A stretch of DNA of 64,000 nucleotides from Coremacera marginata (Eukaryota > Arthropoda > Insecta > Diptera > Sciomyzidae): the NCBI GenBank assembly GCA_914767935.1, contig OU612046.1:150582700-150646699 (forward strand). The letters run 5' to 3'. The notes under the pieces are model-generated. The model had not been told where the DNA came from, made no database searches, and saw only the letters and a program-made list of their open reading frames with translations. Positions 1 through 11,195 of this stretch are shown in pieces. Every line of letters starts with the position of its first letter. The stretch's first letter is position 1. The position numbers were made by a program, and so were the translations under genes.

Positions 1-837
1 AATCGGTTGAAAGTACCAAATTTCAACTTTGAGTGCAAATTTCTTAGAATTTTGCGTAATAAATGAAATTTTTGCCTTAAATCAGTTTTGTAATTTATTC
101 AATTTTTTTATCAATGACACCAAAAACATAAACATATCTGTAAAAATAAAAAAGTTGGCTGTACCTAAAAAAAGTATACTTATTAGAAAACAATAATAAA
201 TAATGACATTTTCACACGAGCACAGCTCGGTAACGGTTAAATTGGTGGGGTTTGTTGATATGCCGTTAGAAAGGTTATTTTATTGCCTTTATAATGAGGT
301 GTCAAAATAAGTTTTATGCTGGTTAGTTTTTCTGCTAGAAACAATAACGTAAACTGAAGTCGTGAATTATTAATTAACCCTGTAGCTCCTAAGAATGTGA
401 AAATAGAACCCACCTCCCTCCCATACGATTTGTTGCTCAGCTCGACATAACCTTTCAGCTCCGTAAATAGTTGTGCTCAATTGTGGGACACCCTGTATAA
501 CATGATCCAGGCCCTTAGAAAACGAAGTAGTAATTTTCTTAACAATATTCACGATGCTTATCTTTAAATCCAAAAGCAAGGGAACAGTTTAATATGTAAA
601 CTGCAATTTTAACCTTAACTCACATCTTTTATTACAATAACTTTGAGTTTCAACACAGCATATCCTTGCACACTCACGCTTAGTTCATAACGATAAAAAT
701 CAAAAGCAGGAAGCTCTACAAACTCACTCTGTGCTACAACTGTCAACTCTCTGACACTTTAAATTACTTCAAATTACTGCAAATATATGCTACTGCCACA
801 TCACAGTTCCTGCTATAGTAATGATAATCTTTTTCTT

Positions 838-883
<46 letters not shown>

Positions 884-1880
884 AACGATTTCTCGTTACG
901 CTTAATTGCTTAACTAACGATAATGTGTGTCGGACGACAAGAACAAATGTTGAAATGTTCACTTGATAGTCCGTCAGGAGTTCGTCCTTTGCAATTCAAT
1001 TGTTGTTTGTCTGAAGATTTGTAGAAATTTCTGTGATATTCTTTCATCTTGATGCTGATTTCAAGGTAATAAGGAAATAAAAAAAAAACAAGAATAAAAA
1101 TGTCATCATTTTGTTTGTAGAGGCATGTTAAGAGCGCCCAGCTGATATTTGCAATTGAGATGAAGTCTTTTGTTGGCAACGTTGGTAAAAAAAAAGAAAT
1201 CAGACACAAGAGATTAATTTGCCCAAGATTTGATAGCGGTTGACTTTTGATTTGTTGTAGTTGAATTGCTGTAGCTTTTATTTGAGTTGAATTCACAATC
1301 AGTTGACTTGCAGCACTTGATTAACAAAAGTTTTTTAAAAGAATTTAGAGACTTTGAAGTTATTATGACAATATGAGTACTATGCTCGTGGAAGAAAGTT
1401 CTTTAAATTTGAGTCTTATTTGTTAGGCAAAGGCCGTTAACAGCCAGCGTTAACGGTTCTTTCTTAGAGTAGGCATGGAAGGTGGGTATATATATCACTT
1501 TAACACGAGCCTGCAAATGGTGCACCAACTGTCCAATTGAATTTATTTGTACATGGATAGTCTTTTCCACTTAAATTATTAGAAGACCTCATCTATCTAT
1601 GGCATAAACAGCTTAGAAAAAAGGTTCCAGAACTTTTTAAACTAGTAGTAACATGAGTTTTTATATGAAATTGAGTATATTACATTTTTAATGAATTTTT
1701 TTTTTATATCAAGTTAAACTTTTTATGAATCTAATTCAACTACACTTCAAACAAGACTTTTTTTGAAATCTAACTTTTTTAATTTTTTTTTTTTAACTGA
1801 AGAAAGTCTAATTTAAAAATTTGTAAAATAAATATATATTTTTATATTTTATATAAAAACAAAACAGAACTTAAATATAT
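1..1880. other. AT-rich DNA, no gene supported
   Basis: No frame here has a recognisable domain. The longest frame (minus strand, 910-1296) starts in low-complexity sequence and matches no family I know. A run of 39 T lies at 840-878. It could be the poly-A tail of a minus-strand retroposed sequence, but no matching body is recognisable next to it. A TTAA followed by CCCTGTAG near 375 resembles a piggyBac-type end, but I found no partner end. Confidence 0.6.
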
Positions 1881-1884
1881 ATAA

Positions 1885-2978
1885 ATACTAGCTGAATACC
1901 CGGCTTAACTCGGGAGTTGATATAAATAATTTTCCATTTCATTCGTCGATTTGAAAAAACTTTTCAAAACTTTAGAAGGGATTTTGTGTGCATCTTTCAA
2001 ATCGGTAACTTCGGCGAAATGAGCAAAGTGTAGCTTCAACATCTGAAAATTATGAGAAAAAGTTGGGGAAATCGTGATATGTGTGTGCGTGCCGCCGATC
2101 GCTTTCAAAAATATATTTTCAAGTTTTATATTGTATTCGATAGATTGCAGGTTTTTGAAAAAAATCAGAGCAAAAACGAAATTTTTTACTTACGCCTTAC
2201 TGTATTTGGTAGTACAGCGCCCTCTGGTGTTCAAAATATAGCAAAATACATAGCGCCAAAAGTCTCACCGCACCCGAAAACCACTTATAAAAATCATACT
2301 TATCGAATGAGTTGTTTTGTGTTTTTTGCGGTATTTGTACAACAGCGCCCTATGGTTTTCAAGATAGAATAAAAAAATGAAGCCAAAGCCATTTTATATT
2401 CGATATCAAATCCTATATATCCGATACACAAATTTTAATCTAAATCGGATGAGCAGTTGTTGACTGTTTCACGATTTCTTAAGTGATTTGTACTATAGCA
2501 CAATCTGGTGTTTAAGATAGCGCAGAAAAAAAAGTCCAAGATACTCACCGTATCCGAATACTCCTATGTAAAAATTTTCACGCAAGTCGGATGTACAGTT
2601 ATGAGTTTTTCGACATTTTTAAAACATTTGTACTGTAATGCCCTCTGGTGTTCAATATAGAACAAAGTAGATAAGTTGTAAAAACTACCGTACCCGAAAA
2701 CCCCCAAAATACAAGGTTTCATGTAAATCGGATGACTATAAACTATAATAACAGAATTCGTGGACCCCGATCGGAGTGCCACCTATCGAGTCCAATTGCA
2801 AATCTAAACCATTCAGGGATCCACTTAAACACACACAAAAAATTTCTTCAAAATCGGTGCAGCCGTTTAGGAACAGTTTAATAACATGCACACGTACAAA
2901 TTGTGCAACAGCGCCCTCTAGTTTGCGAAACAGAGCAATAGAGATAACGCCAAAACAGTTGCCCTACACGAAAATCCT
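1885..2978. repeat. Degenerate ~135-bp repeat cluster
   Basis: Variants of CAGCGCCCTCTGGTGTTCAA recur near 2215, 2343, 2497, 2637 and 2908. The spacing is roughly 130-155 bp, with one double interval. Between them recur phrases such as 'cgaaaaccac', 'aaatcgg' and 'gatga'. The block opens with ACTAGCTGAATACCCGG at about 1888; a similar opening (ACTAGCAGGACCCAG) recurs at 16925. It ends exactly at the TTAA flank of the next transposon. The class is unknown. It is probably a dispersed repetitive element with internal tandem structure and not a gene; the frame at 2052-2372 is a shadow of it. Confidence 0.5.
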
Positions 2979-2982
2979 TTAA

Positions 2983-3994
2983 GGGGGGACATGACATTGG
3001 CAGTTTTTTGAAATCGGCTTTTTTTTAATAATTTTGTATTTTAGTAAATATTCTTAAGATTCTAAGAAATATTTCTAAGAAAATTTCATGGAAAAATTCA
3101 TACGGGTTCAAAAGATACAGCCGGATTAGTGAGAGCGCATTTTTAATTTTTGCGCTACCTACGTACGGCAGCTGGTATATACTTGTTTTACTTGCTACCT
3201 GACTTTTGGTGGTTGTTATTTCGTACCTTATAGTATAGTTATTTGCAAATGTTTCAACTTCTTGGTATCACCATAGGAGCTACAGCATTGAATTTTTCCA
3301 AAGGAAATGATGCAAATCGTTTGAAATGCGCCAGAGTGAAGGCATATGAAGCTTCAAAAGAAGCCCGAATTGCTAAACGATTGCAAAAAACTATAAGAAA
3401 CAGCACAACACAAGATAACGAAGGCATACAGTACGAAGCAGGCATGGCAGATTGAAGGTAACCTTTTTTTTCTTTGTTCACAAACTTTGAACGCGTTTAT
3501 CTCGAAAACATGTTTTTTCGTACTGGTTGCGGCACTAGCGGGTGAACTTTTTGAAGAAATTTTTTTTTTTGAATTTTTTTTTAACTTGATTCGCGATTTT
3601 ATATGAATTTTTAAAGTCAATATTTTTTTCGAAAAAACACACTTTCAAATTTGGAACATCACCAAAAATTGAAAAAAAATTTAATTAAAAAAATTCGTGT
3701 CATACGATAACCAATTTTGTTAAGATTTAAAAAAGTTATTTTTTTCCAGATCGGACAATTTTTGCAACTCCCAGCGCTGCAACCACGAGGCCCCGGTTTT
3801 TTCTCTGCCGCCAGTTTGGAGCTCTATAAAACCATGTTGGAGTGAAAAATATATTTTTTTGAAATTTTTTTTCTTGTAATTTGTTCAATTCTCTACAATA
3901 ATAAAAAAAATTTTGGAAAATTTTTGTTTTTGACTGAGTTATGAATTTAAAAAAAAAAGGTCTGTTTTCTCTGCCGCGAATGTCTTGTCCCACC
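2983..3994 (+). mobile_element. TTAA-flanked DNA transposon E1 (Kolobok/Mutator-like)
   Basis: The element is bounded by TTAA on both sides (2979-2982 and 3995-3998). Its terminal inverted repeats are imperfect: the left end reads GGGGGGACATGACATTGG, and the right end, reversed, reads GGTGGGACAAGACATTCG. Inside is a C-terminal transposase fragment at 3243-3455. TTAA duplications occur with piggyBac and Kolobok elements. The transposase pieces resemble the arthropod 'Mutator-like transposase' family, so I call it Kolobok/Mutator-like without certainty. It is internally deleted and non-autonomous. A second copy of the family lies at 26805-27723. Confidence 0.72.
3243..3455 (+). pseudogene. Mutator-like transposase, C-terminal fragment
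   Basis: About 70 codons remain, beginning LLGITIGATAL and ending in GIQYEAGMAD before a stop. The same closing motif, a tyrosine then a small-residue stretch ending in AD, closes every transposase piece in this window (LLYGPGNAD, LYGAGIAD). The middle of the fragment, EASKEARIAKRLQKT, is a basic helix matching the other copies. All catalytic residues are missing, so it cannot act as a transposase. The first residue shown by the open frame is not a true start. It lies inside a TTAA-bounded element, which explains its presence. Confidence 0.6.
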
Positions 3995-3998
3995 TTAA

Positions 3999-4145
3999 GG
4001 TGGGGCATTTAAAAATTCGTAACTCAGTCAAAAACAAATATCTTTCCAAAAAAAATATTTTTTTTTTTATTATTGTAGAGATTTGAACAAATTACAGGAA
4101 AAAAAAAATTTCGATTTCAAAAAACTGCCAATGTCATGTAACCCC
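3999..4145 (-). mobile_element. Short MITE of the E family
   Basis: A 147-bp element abuts E1 and shares its right TTAA (3995-3998). Its right end (CTGCCAATGTCATGTAACCCC) matches the inverted left end of E1. Its left part (ACTCAGTCAAAAACAAAT) matches the inverted right part of E1. It is therefore a deletion derivative of the same family in opposite orientation. The right flank is TTCA, probably a mutated TTAA. Confidence 0.6.
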
Positions 4146-4480
4146 TTCAACAAACGTATCTATTCGCATAGCGTGTAAACTGTTTGTTTTACGCTTAAAC
4201 TGATAAGCGCGATATTTTGTACAGAATTATCTGATCTACAATTTTGCGTAGAGAATATTTTCTGTCCTACAGAGAGGAGCGGAGATATAAGCGAATGAAC
4301 GATTTCAGTAGCCTTTGAACCTGAATATCTTCTAGCGCATACATGGTATCATATGGAACTCTTGACAAGTTGCTATTTATGCTTTAATGAAGAGGTTTGC
4401 ATCAAAAAAATTAGAAGCTAATCCATGGATTGTTGAATAATTTTTGGATTTCAGAAATATGTTGATATTAATTTTATTAA

Positions 4481-5466
4481 GGGGGGAGATACCTTTAAAC
4501 AGGTTGAAATTAGTCATGTTGAATGAATTTACTTTAAGGTGATAACATAATTGGATCATAATTTTATTTTTCTATTTTTTTATTACACCTTTGAACTGTA
4601 AAAAACATTTTAAGTTTTTTTTTTTTGTTTACAAAATGACGGTTCTGCAGAGTATCGCTCGGGTGTCTGAAAGACACTGGGTTCTTTTGAGTTATCTGGA
4701 AGAAAAGAGATTTTTTTCTTTGATTACAGATATGTTAAAGGGAAGGATAAACCTGGTACATAATAAAAAAGTTAAAAATTAAGAAGGTCTTGTCTCAACC
4801 TAGTTTTTCAACAAATTTTTGTAAACAGTTTTGACCCCAAAAAAATTACTTATTCACACAAATCTTTAAACTTCCAGATACACCCTTTCGGTACTACATT
4901 AGAGCCAAAATATCTCAGCCGGATCAAGCAACAACTTTTTGAGTAACAGAACGAGCATTTTTTTAAAAAGAGATACATCACCTTGAAAGTTTCCCTACGG
5001 TACAGCTTTAAGTTTAAGTGATTTACTGGTCAATCTGCGTTTCCGGGGCCATACAATAGCTCTTCGGCCTCGTCGAAAACTTGATTATCTTAGAGCTGCT
5101 GCTATTTTCGAGCTGTACCAGTTGCTTTTGTCTCGAGGAGACTTTTTCGGTTCTATTTCGCTACTCGCGCCTCATCGGTATTTTCGGTGAAAACTTTGCA
5201 ATAGGCGTCAATAATTATACCCAGCTCGTACATAAGCTTCAGAATGGAGGTGTAGCTTTCATTAAACATTCTAGCAGCAATGTAAGCCAAAATTTCGACA
5301 ATTTTCGGCGCGGAATTGAAGTGCTTCGGACATATTCGCCGAGCAGTCTCGTTGAAACTTTCGTTGGCATTCTGGGTATAGCCACCCAAGCAGCTTTCCA
5401 ATAAACCAACTTTAGACAAATTACCGAACAAAAGAATTTACAATCTATCGTGAGTAGCTTAGCCAT
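4481..5466 (-). mobile_element. TTAA element F, left end defined, right end not found
   Basis: The left end is TTAA (4477-4480) followed by GGGGGGAGATACC, the same style of terminus as the E family. The body carries a minus-strand transposase remnant at 5030-5431. I found no matching right terminus, so the element is truncated or its end has decayed. The frame at 4591-4782 is A/T-rich non-coding element sequence. Confidence 0.5.
5030..5431 (-). pseudogene. Mutator-like transposase, C-terminal half, degenerate
   Basis: Recognisable blocks on the minus strand include LLESCLGGYTQNANESFNE, then a stretch with PKHFNSAPKIVEI, then MFNESYTSILKL. The C-terminus LLYGPGNAD is decoded in another frame just before a stop at 5030-5032. 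In this family the glutamate of the TQN.NESFN block is the likely third acidic catalytic residue. Frameshifts and stops after DEARVAK break the frame. The N-terminal two thirds are absent. A close duplicate lies in inverted orientation at 7797-8086. Confidence 0.65.
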
Positions 5467-5469
5467 CGA

Positions 5470-7790
5470 TATATAGTTTTTTTAAAAATTTCTACTATTA
5501 TAAAAATGAATTTTTACGATACGCATGAAAGTGTTTCTTAACGTCGGCTCTTGCAATTTTTTGCATCTTGTGTCCTTTTTTTACTATCATAAACTTATTT
5601 TTCCGAAGCATTCTAGTGTTGCAAGTCTTCAAAACACAAACTTAAAATAAAAACTGTCAGCATGCTTTGCTATTGGCTTACATTCATGTCCAAACTCAGA
5701 CAACCACACAATAGCCCATAAAAGAGATTTTTTGTGTCAGTTTTTTAGGCAGCTTTTTCCAATTGTTATTTGATACTTTTGACCTAGTTTAACCTAGTTT
5801 GCCATATCACAACTATTATTTTACAGAAAAGTTATGTCAGCTTTATATAGACATGCGGGTTCATGAAACCAAGTTACACTAACTCACTGGCTTTTTTGCT
5901 ATTTTTGATGTTTTCCCGTTTTAACAAGCGTATAATACTGCTCCATTTCCATTGCCCACATTTAACATTCTGTTATTTATGCTTCCTGTCACTATATGCT
6001 ATGCACATTTTTCTTGCATACTTTTTGGCTTAGTAGTTATTGTGAAGACGGTGGAAAGTTTTGTTAAATACGAACGCATTTCTGTTTTATTTGGCTTTAA
6101 TAATGCAGATCACGTTAAAAAGCAACAACAAATCAATGTTTCAGTGCAAGTATTTTTTGGTTACACTTTATAACTTTTAATACTTAAAATAGTCTTGTCT
6201 ACTTTTAGGCGCTTGCTATGTTGCAGTTATTAAATGTTTCTTATGGTATACAGGTTTTTTTTCTATTCTACATGAAATGCGTGTTATTTTAATACTGAAA
6301 TTTCAATAAACATTGCATACTTTGCGGCTTGCACGTGCTTAGAACGTTTTAACTTTGCTAATGAAGCGACAACAGCTACGTGCATCGCTTTGTCGTCAAG
6401 TGTTGAGTTTATTAATTTTCGCCAAGTGCGCTTGTGTATGTTTATTTGTGCACGCGTGTGTGTGTTTTGTATTTGTATGCATGTTTTGCTTAGTTTGGCG
6501 CAAATCAGCAGTAAAAGATTCAGCATTCTTTTTGGCGCTTTTATATATTTTGTGCACGTTTCTAAAGTTTCAGAACAAAATTTTTCAATGCTTTTTTAAT
6601 GTTGCGTCAATTTTAAGTCGCATTAAATTTTTTCAATTAAATTTAAAAAGTTTGCAAAAAGTTTACCTTTGATAATAATTAATCGACCATCAACAGAATT
6701 TAGTGGTAGAATATGTTTAACAGCTAATTAAAATTATTTGCAATATCAACTTTTTCAATTTGATCTTTAAAAATTTTCTTGTCAGTACTGCCCGCAAAAT
6801 AAACTAAACAAAAAAAAAAGTTAACAAAGTCAGCCCAAGCACACAGTAATAATTATTCATGAATTGATTGCAATTCATTGAAAAAAAAGAAAATTGCAAC
6901 ATCAATTTTCTCTGCCCACAAGCCAATTATTCAAGCAAATTCATAGCTCTTCAAGCATTTTGAAAAAAAAAAAATAAATAATAAAAAATGCATGAGCAGC
7001 AAATTAATATCCAACACTTTCGGTACGCCTGAAAGTTACTTGCAATAAAAACGCACTCGTTTCTTTTAATCAATCAATTTCCTTCGAGTACTTCGAGCAT
7101 GAGAAATTAAAAAAAAAAACCCAGCTCTTTTGCGCTGCTGCAAAAAGTATTTGTGTGAAAAATGTGCTTTGCCCCAGCACTAAATAAAAAAAAAAAAAAA
7201 ATGAAAAAAATTACTACAAAACTGAAGTATGCAAAACTAACATTTAGAAAATCTACAATCAATCACAAGAAAACCAAATAAAGTCGATCAGTTTTGAAAT
7301 TAAAAATTTTAAAAAGAAGAAAATAAAGGAAGAAAATGACACTTGATGATTTATTACTAATGCATATTTCGAAAATTTTTCGTATGTAAAGAAAAGTTTA
7401 GTAGCTGCATTTCAAAGATTGCATATCTGTAAGATTTTTATGATAATGACTGAAATTATTTTGTAAAAATCTTTTTATCAGCAATACATTTGAGAGTACT
7501 AAAAAACAAAAAAAAAATTAATTAATAACAAATACATAGTACAAACTAGAGCCCTGCATGAGTATGCTTTTTCGCCTACCTGAATATATTCGCTTGCCAT
7601 AGAATAAAAAAGTTTACTTTATCGCTTTTCTACTTTGCTCATACCTGCTCTTACACTCTCTCGGTTTTATTTAGATATAAGAAACGAATAGAATAAGAGT
7701 ACGATGCTTTATTAACACCAGCAGGTAGCAAATAAAAAATAACAAAAATATCAGTGTTTAACCCTGAATATTTAGCGAATATTTTTATTA
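5470..7790. other. AT-rich DNA, no gene supported
   Basis: There are several short open frames (for example 6355-6672 plus and 6284-6526 minus), but they consist of low-complexity hydrophobic or Lys/Asn-rich sequence without domain character. The region holds homopolymer runs and GT-rich tracts. I see no terminal repeats or RNA genes in it. Confidence 0.55.
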
Positions 7791-7796
7791 TTCGTT

Positions 7797-8086
7797 CGTT
7801 TGTAGAAATCGCAATCTTTTGTTGCGTTATTTGTCTAAAGTTGATTTATTGGAAAGATGCTTGGGTAGCTATGCCCAGAATGTCAACGAAAGTTTCAACG
7901 AGACTGCTTGGCGAATATGTCCGAAGCACCTCAATTCCGCGCCGAAAATTGTCGAAATTTCGGCTTACATTGCTGCTAGAATGTTTAATGAAAGCTACAC
8001 CTCCATTCTGAAGCTTATTCGTTCATGGGTATAATTATTGACAACTATTGCAAAGTTTTCATCGAAAATACCGATGAGGCACTTTT
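7797..8086 (+). pseudogene. Mutator-like transposase fragment, inverted duplicate of the 5.2-kb copy
   Basis: The sequence encodes LLERCLGSYAQNVNESFNE followed by PKHLNSAPKIVEI and MFNESYTSILKL. It is nearly identical at the nucleotide level to the minus-strand copy at about 5150-5460. The match stops at GATGAGGC near 8080. A small deletion changes YELG to a frameshifted reading. No terminal repeats are visible around it. It is a fragment without function, useful as a marker of segmental duplication or of a second truncated insertion. Confidence 0.65.
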
Positions 8087-8139
8087 TTATGGGGACCCAA
8101 AGAAGAGTGGTAGATAGGGGGGTAGGTGTGAAAATAATA

Positions 8140-8272
8140 GGACCAGCTCATATCTTTGACCCCTCTACGAGTCCAGCTACGGTCGATATGAACAAATACG
8201 GAACAAATAATAAGACCATCTTATATATTTGACCACTCTAGGAGTCTAGCTACGGTCGATATAAACTTTTTG
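8140..8272. repeat. 72-bp tandem duplication
   Basis: Two diverged copies of a ~72-bp unit occur side by side. Each contains GAG/GAGTC followed by AGCTACGGTCGATAT (at about 8177 and 8249). The function is unknown. Confidence 0.5.
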
Positions 8273-8329
8273 TGTTTTTTGTATGGATGATAGCGAATAA
8301 AGCAACAAAAAATAACACAAATATGAGTG

Positions 8330-9490
8330 TTCATACTTACTTACTTACTTAGGTGGCCGCAACAACCCGTGTCCGGGTTTCGGCCGACCTCATCAGCTCT
8401 CGCCAGGAGCCTCTGCTTTGCGCGCGCCTTCTCCAATCGGATACACACAGTGGGGTTAGGGCTTCCTCGGCCTGGTCTATCCATCGGAGGCATGGTCTCC
8501 CTCTTCGTCGTTGACCAGCGACCCTCGCCTAAAGCACCCTTTTCGCTGGAGTTTCGTCGTTCATACGATGGACATGACCCAGCCAGCGTAGTCGCTGCAC
8601 AGTTATACGCCGAACTACGTCAATGTCTTCGTAGAGCTCTAGGCTGACTTCGTTGTTGTTATTAATTGCAGTGCCAAGGTATACGAACTCCTTGACTACT
8701 TCAAAGTTATAGCTGCCGGATGAAACGTGGGAGTCTAAACGCCGCGCTCCCTTGTTTGTAGATAGCATATACTTTGTTTTACCCTCATTTATCGTCAAAT
8801 CCACTTTGGCTGATTCCTTTTCGAAAGCAGCGGTAACATCTCTCTTAGTTCTGCCGACAATATCAATATCATCAGCGTATGCAAGGAGCTCGACACCTTT
8901 ATAGAAAATGGTGCCATTACGATGCACACCGGCATTTCGTACGATCCCCTCCATGATGATGTTGAAGAGATCACAAGACAGTGGATCGTCTTGCCTGAAA
9001 CCTTTTTCGGTATTGAAGGTTTCGGAGAGGTCATTTTATACCTTGACGGCTCAACGTCATTCTGCAAAGTCTAATCAACTTTGCAGGTATACCTAACTCA
9101 GACATTGTTGCGTATAGGTAATCCCTTCTCGGGCTATCAAACGCAGCTTTAAAATCGACAAAGGGATGGTGTGTTTCGATTTGATTTTCGTGGGATTTGT
9201 CGTGAAAATCTGGTCTATGGTGGACTTTCCAGGTCGAAAGCCACACTGATAAGGTCCAATCAGTGTTTTTGTAATCGGCTTTAATCTTTCACTTAGTACG
9301 CTTCAGAGAAACTTATATGCGATGGAAATAAGAATAATACCTCGATAGTTGGCGCATATTGTTGGGTCTCCTTTCTTATGTATGGGAAAAAGTACGCTGA
9401 GATTCCAATCGTCGGGCATGCTTTACGCTAGCCATTTTTTGCTGATGAGCTGATGCACCCGCCTTATCAATTCATCGCCGCTGAAAAATC
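8330..9490 (-). mobile_element. RTE-like LINE remnant A1 (3' half)
   Basis: This is a minus-strand non-LTR retrotransposon remnant. Its 3' end is marked by an ACTT-type tandem tail at 8333-8351. Decoded blocks include GPYQCGFRPGKST near 9250, a D-x-K-AAFDS block near 9160, and the RT active site LLAYADDIDIV near 8880. It ends with LRWLGHVHRMNDETPAKR near 8560. Several frameshifts and internal deletions are present. The RT motif order and tail resemble RTE-clade elements; the clade is tentative. The 5' end is truncated near 9490. Confidence 0.75.
8529..8954 (-). pseudogene. LINE reverse transcriptase C-terminal part
   Basis: This 141-codon open stretch contains the catalytic YADD box, a TKYMLSTNKG block and the LGHVHRM C-terminal block. 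Part of the usual thumb region is missing: the reading jumps from VSLELYEDIDVV straight into RITVQRLRWLGH. In the related copy at 53.9-54.7 kb these blocks are about 80 residues further apart. It is a deletion derivative that cannot encode a full polymerase. Confidence 0.7.
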
Positions 9491-9734
9491 ACTCGGAGCA
9501 ACTATAATAGTTCCAGAAAAATATTTCTGATTTTTATTCGAAAAATTTTTGAATTTCAGTCTGGCCAATGGGCCGTTTTTCCATTCCGAAAAAGTCCCCA
9601 AAAGTCGAAAAATGTTTTTTAATTTTAGAACACTTACGAGATCTGCTTAAAAAAGTATCTCGAACTTGGTTGGTGTTGGTACTCATGTCTCTCACTTATG
9701 CCGACAAGTTCGGCCATTTTGAGTTTTCAGTTAA

Positions 9735-11094
9735 GGGAGTATTCCTAGTTGGAAGGCTGTTTTTAGACCCTGTTTGAAAAACTTCTCATTTGCAAACACA
9801 GAGAGTTATTCAAATTTTGTTTCTTTTATTGTATTAAGAACATACTATATTAAATAAAAACTTGTTTTTGCCTTTGTCGAGGGCTGTTCAAAAAGTTGTC
9901 GGCCTTCAAATTTGGGCGTCGAAAAAAAAGGTATGCTGCTTGCGGCCCGGATAACTCGACTTTGAATCATCTGAAATGAAAAGAGTAAACGGTGTTAGAT
10001 TCAGTACAGACCGATTTTGGGTCTTTTTTTTGTAGTTTAGTGTAAAAAAGTAGTAAAAAATTGTTCAAAATTATGGTTGAGGTAGAGACCAGAATAAACG
10101 CGTTTAAGTTTGAAGTTATTTTTTTACATCAAAAAAAAAAATTGAAATGAAAAATTTTAGCATGCAGTTTTAGAAATTCGACAATTTTGCGTCGATTGCA
10201 CTTGGTTTCATCAAAATCGGTTCAATAGAACCGGAGAAAAGTGACTTCAAGTGAGTTCAAAAACGTGATTTTGAAAAAGCTCAAAGAAAATTTTAGGATA
10301 TAAAACTTTTTTTTTTTTTTTTGTAAAATACATACATATATCAATCTGCAATGCCAGCCTTATAAAGAACTCCTTCCTCTTCTTCAAAAAATGAGGACTC
10401 AGCGGCTCTATGTGCTCTTCGGGCAGTTCTACCTTCTTTTGATGCGCCCAGAGCTCTGGCTTTGGACCTTTCCAAGCATTCTTTGAGAAAACTGTATAAA
10501 ACTCCAAAATGAAATTCTCCATTTTGTTGTCTCCATGCTTATGCCTTCGGTTTCATTATTTTTAAATTTTTTTGCCGATGCACTTGTAAATTCGGTGTCC
10601 TCATCTCTTTCGTGTTGGTTACCACGAAACTGGCGTTTCAAGGGACGACTTTTTCGATAGCTACCAGTGTTTATTTTATTTCTAATACTTTTCTATCACA
10701 AACAAAATTTTTTATCAAAACTGTACTTATCAAAATTGTATTCGCGCGCGCGTCCGAATTATAACTCAATTCAAAGTGAACTAAACGCTGCCAACATTCG
10801 AATACCTAAGCTCTAAAATGTGTATTCATTTATTTTTAAAATGCGTATACAAACAAGTTATTATCTACTATAGAACGCGTTGAACGAAATTCGGTGGTTG
10901 CTTCAAACCGTTGCATTGAAAATGTAGCCAAATTAAGCAAATCGCATTTTGGCGAAAACATTGCTGGAAAAAGACCATATCTCCTAAAGTATTTCGAATT
11001 TCATAAAACCCTTTTAAGACGATATTTTCAATTATCCAAGCTATAAAACTATGCAAAAAAAAAAAATAAAAAATTGCCAACCAGGAATACTCCC
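9735..11094 (-). mobile_element. TTAA-flanked DNA transposon A, complete non-autonomous copy
   Basis: TTAA occurs at 9731-9734 and 11095-11098. The ends are inverted: GGGAGTATTCCTAGTTGG on the left, and CCAACCAGGAATACTCCC on the right. The 1360-bp body carries an N-terminal and a C-terminal piece of a minus-strand transposase with the catalytic middle deleted. It is the same family as 17062-18570 (copy B), and the right end of 56.1-57.8 kb (copy C) shares its terminus. Confidence 0.82.
10341..10650 (-). pseudogene. Mutator-like transposase, N- plus C-terminal remnant
   Basis: The minus strand begins with KRQFRGNQHERDEDTEFTS and then SASAKK. This basic N-terminus is typical of the arthropod Mutator-like transposase family as I remember it. 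It runs via a FILEFYTVFSK block straight into a frameshifted C-terminal tail ending at the stop 10341-10343, where the in-frame tail would read AGIAD. The whole DDE core is missing. The initiator present in copy B (near 18154) is lost here. Confidence 0.6.
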
Positions 11095-11098
11095 TTAA

Positions 11099-11191
11099 TT
11101 CAATTGAAAAGCCTTTCTGTGTCAGGCGGAATTTGAACCAGGGTTCTCTGGCGTATAGGCCCCACTCTAACCACTGCGCCACGGCCGCCAG
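11099..11191 (-). ncRNA. tRNA-derived SINE head
   Basis: The minus-strand reading contains GGCCGTGGCGCAGTGGTTAG, which fits a pol III A box. It also contains GGTTCAAATTCC, which fits a B box. It is followed by a CAATTGAATTAA tail. The same head is found at 52795 on the plus strand. The acceptor and T stems do not pair as in a working tRNA, so it is a SINE or tRNA pseudogene. Element A sits directly against its tail. Confidence 0.65.
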
Positions 11192-11195
11192 ATTT

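Noticed and set aside
910..1296. 128-codon minus-strand frame
   Set aside because: No domain, low-complexity composition, no supportive context; likely chance in AT-rich DNA.
6355..6672. 105-codon frame with hydrophobic stretches
   Set aside because: GT-rich low-complexity sequence; no signal of selection or homology.
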